A stretch of 64,000 nucleotides of DNA from Marine Group III euryarchaeote CG-Epi1 (GTDB lineage: Archaea > Thermoplasmatota > Poseidoniia > MGIII > CG-Epi1), in assembly GCA_001875345.1 (NCBI GenBank), contig MIZA01000020.1, positions 1 through 64,000 on the forward strand, read 5' to 3'. Under the pieces are notes generated by a model that had not been told where the DNA came from, searched no databases, and worked only from the letters and a program-made list of their open reading frames with translations. Positions 1-9,045 of this stretch are shown here, in pieces. Every line of letters starts with the position of its first letter. Within the stretch, counting starts at the first letter, position 1. A program made the position numbers and the translations under genes.

Positions 1-9
1 TGCCTCAGA

Positions 10-819
10 ATGACTAAAGATTACAAGAGAATTACAACAAACGTTCTTCAGGAAATGAAAGACAATAAAGAAAAAATTTCGATGTTGACTTCATATGACT
101 TCACTTTAGCTAAAATAGTTGATAACGCAGGAATTGACGTCATTTTAGTTGGAGACTCTGCATCAAATGTAATGGCAGGTCACGAGACAACTTTGCCGAT
201 AACACTAGATCACATGATTTATCATGCAAGTTCAGTAGTTAAGGCAGCTAGTAGGGCATTAGTAGTTGTTGACTTACCTTTCGGTTCATATCAAGGTGAT
301 TCGAAAAAAGCACTACGATCATCAATCAGAATAATGAAAGAGTCTGGCGCACATGCAGTAAAGCTTGAGGGAGGAGATGAAATAATTGATTCAGTACAAA
401 GAATACTGACGGCAGGAATTCCAGTAATGGGTCATTTGGGACTTACACCCCAGTCGATATACAAATTTGGAACTTACACTGTGAGAGCTAAGCAAGATAC
501 TGAAGCTGAAAAACTAATTGAAGACGCTAAATTATTGCAAGAGGCTGGATGCTTTGCAATTGTTTTAGAAAAAATACCTGCAGATCTAGCCAAAAAAGTC
601 TCAAATGAACTAGAAATACCAATAATAGGAATTGGGGCTGGAAACGGAGTCGACGGACAAGTTCTTGTTCTACATGACATGTTGGGAATGACACATGAAT
701 TCAATCCTAGATTCCTGAGAAGATATCTTAATTTATACGAGGACATAAATCAAGCTGTTAAAAATTACGTTGATGACGTGAAGAATCAAGACTTCCCGAA
801 CGAAAACGAAGAATATTAA
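10..819 (+). CDS. panB: 3-methyl-2-oxobutanoate hydroxymethyltransferase (ketopantoate hydroxymethyltransferase)
   Basis: ORF with PanB motifs ([60 protein letters not shown]). Confidence 0.95.
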   Translation: MTKDYKRITTNVLQEMKDNKEKISMLTSYDFTLAKIVDNAGIDVILVGDSASNVMAGHETTLPITLDHMIYHASSVVKAASRALVVVDLPFGSYQGDSKKALRSSIRIMKESGAHAVKLEGGDEIIDSVQRILTAGIPVMGHLGLTPQSIYKFGTYTVRAKQDTEAEKLIEDAKLLQEAGCFAIVLEKIPADLAKKVSNELEIPIIGIGAGNGVDGQVLVLHDMLGMTHEFNPRFLRRYLNLYEDINQAVKNYVDDVKNQDFPNENEEY

Positions 820-875
820 TTACTCATAAACGAGTACTTACTCATTTTATTTAATGCATGCCCTAATGGAAAAGT

Positions 876-1511
876 GTGGATACAAAAATTGTCATAAACT
901 GTGCAATGTCTGCAGACGGAAAAATAGCACTTCCTGACAGGAGCCAAATTAGACTTTCTAACAAGGAAGACATGGAAAGAGTTAACAAATTAAGAAAAGA
1001 ATCAGATGCTATTCTAGTAGGAATAGGGACTGTAATTGAAGATAATCCAAGACTAATAATTAAGAATAATAAAAATTTATCCACAAATCCAGTCAGAGTC
1101 GTCCTCGACACTAATGGTAGAACGCCAATAAATTCAAACGTACTTGATGATAAATCTAGAACAATCATTGCAGTAGGAAATCATTTTGCTGGAGAAATCC
1201 CAGGGAATTCGGAAGTTATTAAATGTGGAGACGAACAAATCGACATTGAATTGTTAATGGAAAAATTGTACGAAAGAGGATTAAAAAATATTTTGGTTGA
1301 AGGTGGCGAAAACGTGCTTTGGTCATTCTTAAATCAAAACTTATTCGATGAGATAAATATTTTTGTTGCAAGTCTGATTGTTGGTGGAGCAAAAACGCCG
1401 ACCGTAGCGGGAGGATCCGGTTTTACAAACAAGATTGATACTTTACAGCTCAAATTGAAAGAAGCTGAAAAAATCGGAAATGGAATTCTACTAAAATATT
1501 GCAAAAAATAA
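876..1511 (+). CDS. RibD C-terminal-like pyrimidine reductase (2,5-diamino-6-ribosylamino-pyrimidinone phosphate reductase type), GTG start
   Basis: CAMSADGKIALPDRSQIRLSN, DAILVGIGTVIEDNPRL, ILVEGGENVLWSFL motifs of the RibD_C family. Confidence 0.85.
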   Translation: MDTKIVINCAMSADGKIALPDRSQIRLSNKEDMERVNKLRKESDAILVGIGTVIEDNPRLIIKNNKNLSTNPVRVVLDTNGRTPINSNVLDDKSRTIIAVGNHFAGEIPGNSEVIKCGDEQIDIELLMEKLYERGLKNILVEGGENVLWSFLNQNLFDEINIFVASLIVGGAKTPTVAGGSGFTNKIDTLQLKLKEAEKIGNGILLKYCKK

Positions 1512-1542
1512 TCATAAAAAGGGTGACTAAATCACTGTGACA

Positions 1543-2148
1543 ATGAGAGTAGCTGTTTTAGCTTCCGGAAGAGGTAGTAATTTTCAATCTATAATAGATG
1601 CGTCTAAAGAAAATAAATTACCCAATTGCAAGTTAGAATTACTCATTGTTAACAAAAAAGAAGCATATGCTGTGGAAAGAGCGAAAAAACACAATATAGC
1701 TTATAAGATAATAGAATCAAAAAATAAAAAAAGGGAAGACTTTGATCATGAAATGCTAGAGGTTCTAGCTAAAAATAAAATTGAAATAGTTGTTCTAGCA
1801 GGATTTATGAGAATACTGTCTAAACCTTTCATCACAAAATACAAAAATCGAATCATTAACATTCACCCTTCTCTATTGCCGTTACATCCCGGAGCCCATG
1901 CACATAGAGACGTTATCAAATCTGGAGCGAAAGAAAGCGGCTGTACTGTTCACTTTGTGGATGAAGGAGTTGATACCGGACCGATTATAATGCAAGAAAC
2001 TGTAGTAGTCGACAAAAATGATAATGAAGAAACTCTGGCTGCAAAAATATTGCCTCTCGAACATCAAATATTTCCAAAAGCTCTACATCTTTTAACCTCT
2101 AAAAAATTAGAAATAAAAGAAGGTAAAGTAACAATTAGGTCCGACTAA
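1543..2148 (+). CDS. purN: phosphoribosylglycinamide formyltransferase
   Basis: AVLASGRGSNFQSIIDA; NIHPSLLP..HPGAHAHRDV; GCTVHFVDEGVDTGPII; ORF track start 1537, internal ATG at 1543 preferred. Confidence 0.93.
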   Translation: MRVAVLASGRGSNFQSIIDASKENKLPNCKLELLIVNKKEAYAVERAKKHNIAYKIIESKNKKREDFDHEMLEVLAKNKIEIVVLAGFMRILSKPFITKYKNRIINIHPSLLPLHPGAHAHRDVIKSGAKESGCTVHFVDEGVDTGPIIMQETVVVDKNDNEETLAAKILPLEHQIFPKALHLLTSKKLEIKEGKVTIRSD

Positions 2149-2150
2149 TA

Positions 2151-2160
2151 CTTTAAATAC
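2151..2160 (+). promoter_or_regulatory. putative archaeal TATA box (cTTTAAATAc) of the L18e-L13-S9-RpoN operon
   Basis: CTTTAAATAC about 40 nt upstream of the L18e ATG; same TTTAAATA element at similar spacing upstream of S6e and tyrS. Confidence 0.6.
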
Positions 2161-2198
2161 GGCACAGTCTGGCCGCCAATCTGACTTTAAGAAAGACT

Positions 2199-2570
2199 AT
2201 GTCAAAGAAGCAAATTTCAAGGAAAAGCAACTCAGAATTAGTCAAAACTATCGACGAGTTAAAGGCAGCGTCAAGAAAAAATGATGCACCTATCTGGAAA
2301 AGTATAGCTAAAAAATTAGAAGGACCTAGTCGTAACTGGCCTATTGTAAATGTAAGTAAAATTGAATATAATGCTGCTAAAAATGGTAAAGTAGTAATTC
2401 CTGGTAAAATAATGGGAAGTGGCACTTTAAGTAAGAAAGTTACAGTTTCAGCATACAGTTTTACAAAAACTGCAATTCAAAAAATTGAAAACGCAGGTGG
2501 AAAATGTATGATTTATAATGACTTCATTAAGAAGAATCCAACTGGAAAAGATGTAGTGGTGATTGGATAA
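2199..2570 (+). CDS. rpl18e: 50S ribosomal protein L18e
   Basis: archaeal L18e sequence (APIWKSIAKKLEGPSRNWPIVNVSKIE..VVIPGKIMGSG) and operon context. Confidence 0.95.
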   Translation: MSKKQISRKSNSELVKTIDELKAASRKNDAPIWKSIAKKLEGPSRNWPIVNVSKIEYNAAKNGKVVIPGKIMGSGTLSKKVTVSAYSFTKTAIQKIENAGGKCMIYNDFIKKNPTGKDVVVIG

Positions 2571-2983
2571 TGAAAATATTAGACGCAAGTGGTTGTATAA
2601 TGGGAAGATTGGCAAGTCATGCTGCAAAAAGTTTACTTAATGGGGATGAAATACACATAATTAATGCAGAAGAAGCTGTAATTTCAGGAAATAAGGATAG
2701 CGTTATGGGTGAGTACATTGAAAAAAGACAATTAAATCATCCAAGAAAAGGACCATTCTACCCTAGGATGCCACATCTTATGCTAAAAAGAGCAGTTAGA
2801 GGTATGATTCCATACCAGAAGCCTCGTGGAAGGGAAGCCTTCAAAAGATTAAGAGTTGATATCGGAAAACCAGCTTCAATTGACGAAAAAAATATTGAAA
2901 CTGTACAAAAAGCCCAAATGAATGATAATACTAAATATGTATCACTTGGTGAAGTTTCGAAGATACTAGGAGCTAAATTCTAA
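2570..2983 (+). CDS. rpl13: 50S ribosomal protein L13
   Basis: archaeal L13 sequence ([53 protein letters not shown]). Confidence 0.96.
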   Translation: MKILDASGCIMGRLASHAAKSLLNGDEIHIINAEEAVISGNKDSVMGEYIEKRQLNHPRKGPFYPRMPHLMLKRAVRGMIPYQKPRGREAFKRLRVDIGKPASIDEKNIETVQKAQMNDNTKYVSLGEVSKILGAKF

Positions 2984-2984
2984 A

Positions 2985-3386
2985 ATGGCAAAAGTGATTC
3001 ATACTAGTGGTAAGAGAAAAACAGCTATCGCACGAGCTACTTTCAAATCTGGAAAAGGACGTGTAAGGATTAATAATAAGCCTGTTGAATTCTACCAACC
3101 TGAATTAGCAAGACTAAAGATTCAAGAACCTCTAGAACTAGCTGGTAAACAAAAAAACCGTGTCGACATAAATGTTAGTGTCGCAGGAGGTGGCGTAATG
3201 GGTCAAGCCGAAGCTACCAGAACTGCTATCGCTAGAGGGATTATAGAGTGGTTCGGAGACGAAGATTTACAAAACTTATTCCAAAGTTATGATCGTGCCC
3301 TTTTGGTAAATGACACCAGGCGTAAAGAGCCTAAACATCCGCTTGGACGCGGAGCAAGAAAGAAGAGGCAGAAGTCTTACAGGTGA
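2985..3386 (+). CDS. rps9: 30S ribosomal protein S9
   Basis: S9 sequence with C-terminal [22 protein letters not shown]. Confidence 0.97.
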   Translation: MAKVIHTSGKRKTAIARATFKSGKGRVRINNKPVEFYQPELARLKIQEPLELAGKQKNRVDINVSVAGGGVMGQAEATRTAIARGIIEWFGDEDLQNLFQSYDRALLVNDTRRKEPKHPLGRGARKKRQKSYR

Positions 3387-3393
3387 TCCAAAA

Positions 3394-3585
3394 ATGTTAG
3401 TACCAGTCCGATGTTTCAGTTGTAATAAAATAGTTGGCGGAGCTTACGAAGAATTTGTCGAAAGACAAGAGAGTGGCGAAGATCCGGCTAAAGTTATGGA
3501 CGATTTAGGAATAAAGAGATACTGCTGCCGTAAAATCTATGTATCTCACTTAGATTTGATTGACGAATTACTACCATACGATTAA
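3394..3585 (+). CDS. rpoN: DNA-directed RNA polymerase subunit N
   Basis: MLVPVRCFSCNKIVGGAYEEF...RYCCRKIYVSHLDLIDELLPYD; start moved from 3310 to ATG 3394 because the RpoN fold begins there. Confidence 0.97.
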   Translation: MLVPVRCFSCNKIVGGAYEEFVERQESGEDPAKVMDDLGIKRYCCRKIYVSHLDLIDELLPYD

Positions 3586-3617
3586 TTTTTTTAATATCTT
3601 GCAGAATTTATTCTCAA

Positions 3618-3690
3618 GGTCCCGTGGGGTAGCTTGGCATCCTTGTACCTTGGGGTGGTATAGACTCCAGTTCAAATCTGGGCGGGACCA
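3618..3690 (+). tRNA. tRNA-Pro (GGG); CCA encoded at 3691-3693
   Basis: acceptor GGTCCCG/CGGGACC, anticodon loop TTGGGGT (anticodon GGG), T-arm TCCAG-TTCAAAT-CTGGG, A discriminator + CCA. Confidence 0.95.
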
Positions 3691-3697
3691 CCATAAA

Positions 3698-4534
3698 TCA
3701 ACATACCAGAGATAATGAGCCAATTATTCCTGAATCCTTTCCCAAAACTGGCTTAGTAATTAAATTGGAAAGATTAACTAAAGGAGTGAAGTTGTTCCAA
3801 ATTTTAGCTATATTGTTCCTTATCATTGGAAGCAAATGCTCTTGGGACATTACTCCTCCGCCCAAAATAATCTTATCTGGAGAATGATTACTTATTATAT
3901 TAATCAGACCCAACGACAATAATTCCGCTTCAATTTCCCAAGCCTCATGATCTTTTGGCAGTTCTACAGGATCAATACCCCACCTAGCCCTCATCGATGG
4001 GCCACTTGCCAATCCTTCCCAACAGTCTCCATGTAACTTACACACACCAGGATAATTGTTAGTATTTGGAATCCTCATGTGTCCAGCTTCCAAGTGAAAA
4101 TTTCCTCTGTAAGGCCTTCCATCTAAAAGAATACCAACACCTATGCCAGTTCCTACAGTAACATAAGCTAGAGTTTGATATTTGTCTTCTAATCCATAAT
4201 TGTATTCACCAATTGCTGCTGCATTCACATCAGTGTCAATTGAAACATCCGAGCAAATATCCGCCAAATAATTTACTACATTAACATCTTTCCAACCATC
4301 CTTACTTTCAGCAACAATTATACCGTAGTTTTCTGATTCTGAATTTAAAACAATTGGGCCAAAAGAACCCACACCTAGCTTCTTTACGGGATAATTGCTG
4401 AAAAAAGAATAAATTTCAGAAAAAGTTTTTTCTGGAGTGCTAGTACCAATAATTTTTTTTGAAATAATGTCTAAAGGATCATTAGCAACTGCAAGAACAC
4501 ACTTAGTTCCGCCTAATTCTATGCCGCCAATCAT
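3698..4534 (-). CDS. ROK family sugar kinase (fructokinase-like)
   Basis: MIGGIELGGTKCVLAV N-terminus; YVTVGTGIGVGILLDG; zinc-site-like CKLHGDCWEGLASGPS. Confidence 0.88.
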   Translation of the reverse strand: MIGGIELGGTKCVLAVANDPLDIISKKIIGTSTPEKTFSEIYSFFSNYPVKKLGVGSFGPIVLNSESENYGIIVAESKDGWKDVNVVNYLADICSDVSIDTDVNAAAIGEYNYGLEDKYQTLAYVTVGTGIGVGILLDGRPYRGNFHLEAGHMRIPNTNNYPGVCKLHGDCWEGLASGPSMRARWGIDPVELPKDHEAWEIEAELLSLGLINIISNHSPDKIILGGGVMSQEHLLPMIRNNIAKIWNNFTPLVNLSNLITKPVLGKDSGIIGSLSLVC

Positions 4535-4608
4535 AACTCAATCCTCTTTTTGTTAGGACCTGCAGAATCTCTTTCCATAATGGTCTAGAATAAGAAGAAT
4601 ATAAATGG

Positions 4609-4692
4609 TGCGGGGGGAGGGATTTGAACCCTCGTACCACTAAGGACTGGGACCTAAACCCAGCGCAATTGGCCTGGCTATGCGACCCCCGC
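4609..4692 (-). tRNA. tRNA-Leu (UAG); CCA encoded at 4606-4608
   Basis: acceptor GCGGGGG/CCCCCGC, anticodon arm CTGGG-TTTAGGT-CCCAG (anticodon UAG), long variable arm, T-arm with GTTCAAAT. Confidence 0.95.
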
Positions 4693-4807
4693 TTGAAATA
4701 CCTCTGGAAAGATGAATTAATAATAGAATTGGTCTACAAAGTTTATAAATAAGAACGCCATAGTTCAAATAAAATATTAACTGATAAATTAAGGACAAAA
4801 AGATAAT

Positions 4808-5551
4808 ATGGAAGCGGAAAAACACTTTTCAGAATTAGAAATTGAAAATCTAGAAGACATCTACAGAGATTTTGTTGCAAAAAGTTCTCTATTCGCCTTA
4901 CTCGCTATTATAATTCTTTTCCTAATAAACCCTAATTTCTTTGACAGATTACAATATGAAGATGGGTACATTGAGAACTTAACTGTTTTCTTCCTTTTTA
5001 TTGCAGTTATAGGTATCGGAAAGTACATACTAAACGAATTAAAGCACAAGCGTATTACAAATTTAAAACGTTTATTTGTAACCATACAACTACTTGCCTT
5101 TTTCTCAGTTGCTCTATATGCGTCACTCCAAGAATTAGAATTTGGCCAAAGAGCTATAGGCTATGAATTGTCAGATTCCTCTAAAGATGTCACTAAAGGA
5201 GATGCAATGAATCTTCACCACCGAGAGAATATGGAAATTTTTCTTGCATTTGGAGCAATAGTATTTTCTATTTATACTTCTATAATTCCACATGCATTTC
5301 GAAAGCCTTTGAGTGAAATATTAATACCTACCAAATTTTCACATTCAAGTACTTGGATATTGAAAATTCCAAGATCAATTGTTCCTGCTTTTATTGTTGG
5401 AATAATATTTAGTCTTATAGAAGTACTATCACCAATTGTAACTGACGAATTAGAAGAATTCAACGAATATTCTGAAGTATGTTTTGCCTATGCTTTAGCC
5501 TTACTTGGGACATATCTTTGGAGAGCTGTCGAGCAGGGCAGATTTAATTAA
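4808..5551 (+). CDS. polytopic membrane protein of unknown function (QELEFGQRAIG...NLHHRE motif)
   Basis: several hydrophobic segments; central motif resembles the EEISWGQR...NLHN motif of uncharacterised bacterial membrane proteins. Confidence 0.75.
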   Translation: MEAEKHFSELEIENLEDIYRDFVAKSSLFALLAIIILFLINPNFFDRLQYEDGYIENLTVFFLFIAVIGIGKYILNELKHKRITNLKRLFVTIQLLAFFSVALYASLQELEFGQRAIGYELSDSSKDVTKGDAMNLHHRENMEIFLAFGAIVFSIYTSIIPHAFRKPLSEILIPTKFSHSSTWILKIPRSIVPAFIVGIIFSLIEVLSPIVTDELEEFNEYSEVCFAYALALLGTYLWRAVEQGRFN

Positions 5552-5571
5552 CATAAATAGAATAGTATAAT

Positions 5572-5967
5572 ATGCTTGAAGATATAAAGAATAAAATTAA
5601 TCAAAATGCAAAGGGAATAAGTAATGAAATTAACAATTCCGCATCTGCAGCATCAAAAATGGCAAAAAATAAAGCTGATTCCGTAGTCTTAGGATTAGCA
5701 ACAAAGATTATTATTTCATCTATGAATGGAATAGCCACTAAAGGTTTTTCATATATTAATAATGACAAAAAATATCAAAATATAATTGATAAAACCTGGG
5801 AAATGCTACCCTTGCCTATGAGGCTAGTAGGAAAAGATACACTTAATTATGAAGATAACATGTTTTTTCTAAGAAAAAGTATTTTTGGAAAGGACAAAGA
5901 AAGACCTGAAGTGGATTCGAAGGACGAGAGTATTATCTCTAAAACTATTAGAAAAATGTTTTCTTAA
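5572..5967 (+). CDS. hypothetical protein upstream of an ABC transporter
   Basis: ORF of 131 aa, stop adjacent to the ABC ATPase ATG. Confidence 0.65.
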   Translation: MLEDIKNKINQNAKGISNEINNSASAASKMAKNKADSVVLGLATKIIISSMNGIATKGFSYINNDKKYQNIIDKTWEMLPLPMRLVGKDTLNYEDNMFFLRKSIFGKDKERPEVDSKDESIISKTIRKMFS

Positions 5968-5968
5968 G

Positions 5969-6670
5969 ATGTCAGTAATAAAATGTAGTAATCTTTCAAA
6001 AAACTATGATGAAGTTGAAGCCCTAAAGAAAATAAACTTAGAAGTAAATGAGGGGGAATTTTTTGGATTATTGGGCCCAAACGGTGCAGGTAAAACTACT
6101 CTTCTGAAAATTCTTACATGTCAACTAAAATCATCAAAAGGTAAAGCTGATGTTTTTGGAATGGATACATTTAGTAATTTTAGTAGTATAAAGCCTAAAA
6201 TTTCAATAGTCCCGGAACAGGAATCTCCCCCTAGCTTTTTAACGCCTCGTGAAGTATTGGAATTAGTAGTAAATATAAGGCAGATTACAGATTCAAATAT
6301 AGATTATTGGCTGGAATTTTTTGAGCTGGAAACAATGGAAGGAAGAGTTTGTCGAAATTTATCAAGGGGTCAAAAACAAAAAGTAATGTTGGCCTCAGCA
6401 TTCATATCTGAGACCAAGCTAATGTTCCTAGATGAACCCTTCATAAATCTTGATCCCTTAGTTCAAGCTAAAGTTAGAGAATGGCTTAAAGAATACGTAA
6501 AAAAAGGAGGGACTGTTTTTATCAACACTCATTTGCTCGAAAATGCTGAAAGATTGTGTGATAGAGCTGCTATTATTCACCAAGGTCAGATACAATCACT
6601 CATTAACCTTAGTGATTTAAGAAAACAGAATCTTACTCTTGAAGAATTATTTCATGAGATTGTTAAATGA
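5969..6670 (+). CDS. ABC transporter ATP-binding protein
   Basis: Walker A GPNGAGKTTLLK, signature LSRGQKQKVMLA, Walker B LMFLDEPFINLDP; internal ATG 5969 chosen over 5885 to avoid overlap. Confidence 0.93.
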   Translation: MSVIKCSNLSKNYDEVEALKKINLEVNEGEFFGLLGPNGAGKTTLLKILTCQLKSSKGKADVFGMDTFSNFSSIKPKISIVPEQESPPSFLTPREVLELVVNIRQITDSNIDYWLEFFELETMEGRVCRNLSRGQKQKVMLASAFISETKLMFLDEPFINLDPLVQAKVREWLKEYVKKGGTVFINTHLLENAERLCDRAAIIHQGQIQSLINLSDLRKQNLTLEELFHEIVK

Positions 6671-8103
6671 ATAGACTAATTTTAATTCGAATGCTTCAAG
6701 AAGAAGTCCGATTAAATACTAGTTTTGCAAGTGGAAGAGGATTTTTTTCGTTCCCTATATTAGTGCTCATTTCTGGTTTAATTTCGATAGTATTCTCAGA
6801 CGTTATGATAGAGGATATGGGCTATAATGACTACTTACAAATACTCCACATTTCTGCAATATTTTACGGTCTTTTTGCAGGGTCACTAGCCTTTTTTGGA
6901 AATGAATTTCTAGAAAGAATATTTGGGTACTTTGGATTAATACTTGGACTTTCTACAACACAACCAATAACCCAAAGGAAGATTACACTTTTATATTTTT
7001 GTAAAGAAATTATATTTTATACTTTGTTCACAATGTTACCTGCTTTATTAGGCGCAATTCTCGGAACTTTTTACACGGACATCAGTCTAGTAAATTTATT
7101 AATTTTTAGCATTACACTTTACATCTCATTTTGCACTGGAATCTCATTTTCATATTATATTTCAAGTTTTTACAGAGTTTCCTTAGGTCAAACAATTTTC
7201 TCAGCCATGTTCTTCATAATTTGCTACTCTGCCATTTTCTACAAATATGAAATAACTGGAAGTCTTGATTGGTATTTACACGGAGATATGCGTCTGCTTG
7301 TTGTAGGAATGATAGTTCCAATTGCATTGTCTTCTATTGCAACTTGGAATATTAGAGAGCACAACAACACGAGCAGCATAAATATTATCGGATACAAAAA
7401 CAGGTTCAAAGAATATAACCAAAAGTATTACTGGGCAAATAAAATGAGTATGCCTGGAATTATTGCAAAAGAGAGAATAGATTTAGAAAGAAGTAAAACA
7501 GGAACGAAAATGTTCTTTTCATTCCTATTTCCCCTTGGCTTCCTAACATTTATGAATTGGTTTCTCGACCGAGGACTACCAATTCAGATTGATTTTAACA
7601 CAATATTTTATGGAGTAATGATCGGATTTTTTGGAACCATGCTGTATTCTTGGTTAAATTCTATAGATACTCCCCATTTTTATTCAACATTACCCATACA
7701 AGTATCGGACATAATAAGAGCAAGATTGTTTCTATTTGGTACTATAACTTGGTGGATTCCACTTGTTTTTATGGCCATTATTTCTTACATGAGCAACGAA
7801 TTAAATTTGCTTCCTATTGGATTAATAGTAATGATAACCGTTGGAATTTACATAGTTAATTACACTGCAATGTCAACAGGATTAAAAACAAATTCAGCCC
7901 TATTCGATGCATTTGTTTTCATTAAATTCTTTTTGATATCTGTGCCTCCTATGATTGCTATGACTATACTAAGTTTAGCAATAAATCACAGACCCTCTAC
8001 AATTCTAGTTGCATTATCTATTATATGCGGAGTTTTATCATTATTCAGTCTAATATTTTATAGGCGAATAGATTCTAAATGGACTGGCGAAAGTTTTGAT
8101 TAG
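6667..8103 (+). CDS. ABC transporter permease (multi-TM, ABC-2-like)
   Basis: overlaps the ATPase by 4 nt; many hydrophobic segments. Confidence 0.75.
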   Translation: MNRLILIRMLQEEVRLNTSFASGRGFFSFPILVLISGLISIVFSDVMIEDMGYNDYLQILHISAIFYGLFAGSLAFFGNEFLERIFGYFGLILGLSTTQPITQRKITLLYFCKEIIFYTLFTMLPALLGAILGTFYTDISLVNLLIFSITLYISFCTGISFSYYISSFYRVSLGQTIFSAMFFIICYSAIFYKYEITGSLDWYLHGDMRLLVVGMIVPIALSSIATWNIREHNNTSSINIIGYKNRFKEYNQKYYWANKMSMPGIIAKERIDLERSKTGTKMFFSFLFPLGFLTFMNWFLDRGLPIQIDFNTIFYGVMIGFFGTMLYSWLNSIDTPHFYSTLPIQVSDIIRARLFLFGTITWWIPLVFMAIISYMSNELNLLPIGLIVMITVGIYIVNYTAMSTGLKTNSALFDAFVFIKFFLISVPPMIAMTILSLAINHRPSTILVALSIICGVLSLFSLIFYRRIDSKWTGESFD

Positions 8104-8132
8104 CAATATATAGCTACATCAATTATTAATAT

Positions 8133-8534
8133 ATGGCTGAAAAGAAAGGTAATGAAAAGAAAGAAAATACCAAAAAAAAGAATAAAACTTCAAGGCCAAA
8201 GAGAAGATTTAGAATCAATAAAAAAATTGAAGGTAAGACTGGTACAATATTCATTGGTCACGAAGACCCCTTCCTTTATTTTCCAGACATGATGTCTTAC
8301 TTTAGTCGAGATGAAATTGAAAAAGTACATTTGAAGGCAAGAGGAAAATCAATCTCAAATGCAGTTAATGTAGCTGAACAATTTAAAAATAGATTTAGTA
8401 AAGAAGTAAAGGTTGAAGTGAAAAATGTTGACATTGGGACTGAAGAAGTTCCACGTAAAGATCGAAAAGGTAAGATTAAAATGTCTTTTATCGATATAAT
8501 GATGACAAAATTACAAGACAGTGAATCTAACTAG
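8133..8534 (+). CDS. Alba-family DNA/RNA-binding protein with lysine-rich N-terminal tail
   Basis: FIGHEDPFLYFPDMMSYFSRDEIEKVHLKARGKSISNAVNVAEQFKNRF aligns by eye with the Alba pattern (IGKKPVMNYV...I.I+ARG+AISKAVD..E..+NRF); about 30-aa Lys-rich N-terminus. Confidence 0.75.
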   Translation: MAEKKGNEKKENTKKKNKTSRPKRRFRINKKIEGKTGTIFIGHEDPFLYFPDMMSYFSRDEIEKVHLKARGKSISNAVNVAEQFKNRFSKEVKVEVKNVDIGTEEVPRKDRKGKIKMSFIDIMMTKLQDSESN

Positions 8535-9042
8535 AGTCTTTCATCTCTCTATGAGTAGCTGAAGGTATTACTGATAACTTTCCGTCGAACTCAGTATTGT
8601 AGCTGTTTGGATATAATTTGTTCATAGCAATCGCAAGAGCAGCCACTTCCGAATGTGGTTGATTACCAATTGCAATGTTATAATCAGACAGCTCAAAGAC
8701 CCAAGCTGGTACTTTCTCAGCTCCAACTATGAAGAGTATATCTCTTCCTTCAGTTATTATATCTTCTACTTTAGTATCGATAGGTAAACCGAACATAGTC
8801 AAGTGAACAATTAGTAAATTCGAAGAAGATGCTACTTTTTTAGGATTGGGGGTCGACTCTATCGAAAAGTCTCCGCCGAACTTATCAACAACTTCCTCGA
8901 CGGATTTTATCACACGACTATCAGGATTGGAAAGGTAAATCCTCGAAGCACCGAATGCTCTAGCTGTTAGTGCGACATGAGTAGTAATACGCTTATCTCT
9001 TTCTGGCCTATGACCTATCCGTAATACTTCACAAATAGACAT
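8527..9042 (-). CDS. trm56: tRNA (cytidine(56)-2'-O)-methyltransferase (aTrm56)
   Basis: EVLRIGHRPERDKRITTHVALTARAFGA; IGNQPHSEVAALAI SPOUT knot region. Confidence 0.92.
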   Translation of the reverse strand: MSICEVLRIGHRPERDKRITTHVALTARAFGASRIYLSNPDSRVIKSVEEVVDKFGGDFSIESTPNPKKVASSSNLLIVHLTMFGLPIDTKVEDIITEGRDILFIVGAEKVPAWVFELSDYNIAIGNQPHSEVAALAIAMNKLYPNSYNTEFDGKLSVIPSATHREMKDSS

Positions 9043-9045
9043 TAA

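Noticed and set aside
2160-2175. CGGC-acagtctg-GCCG inverted repeat downstream of the L18e TATA box
   Set aside because: Only 4-bp arms; easily expected by chance.
3310-3393. 28-codon N-terminal extension of RpoN in the ORF track
   Set aside because: Overlaps the end of S9 and precedes the invariant MLVPVRCFSC start of RpoN.
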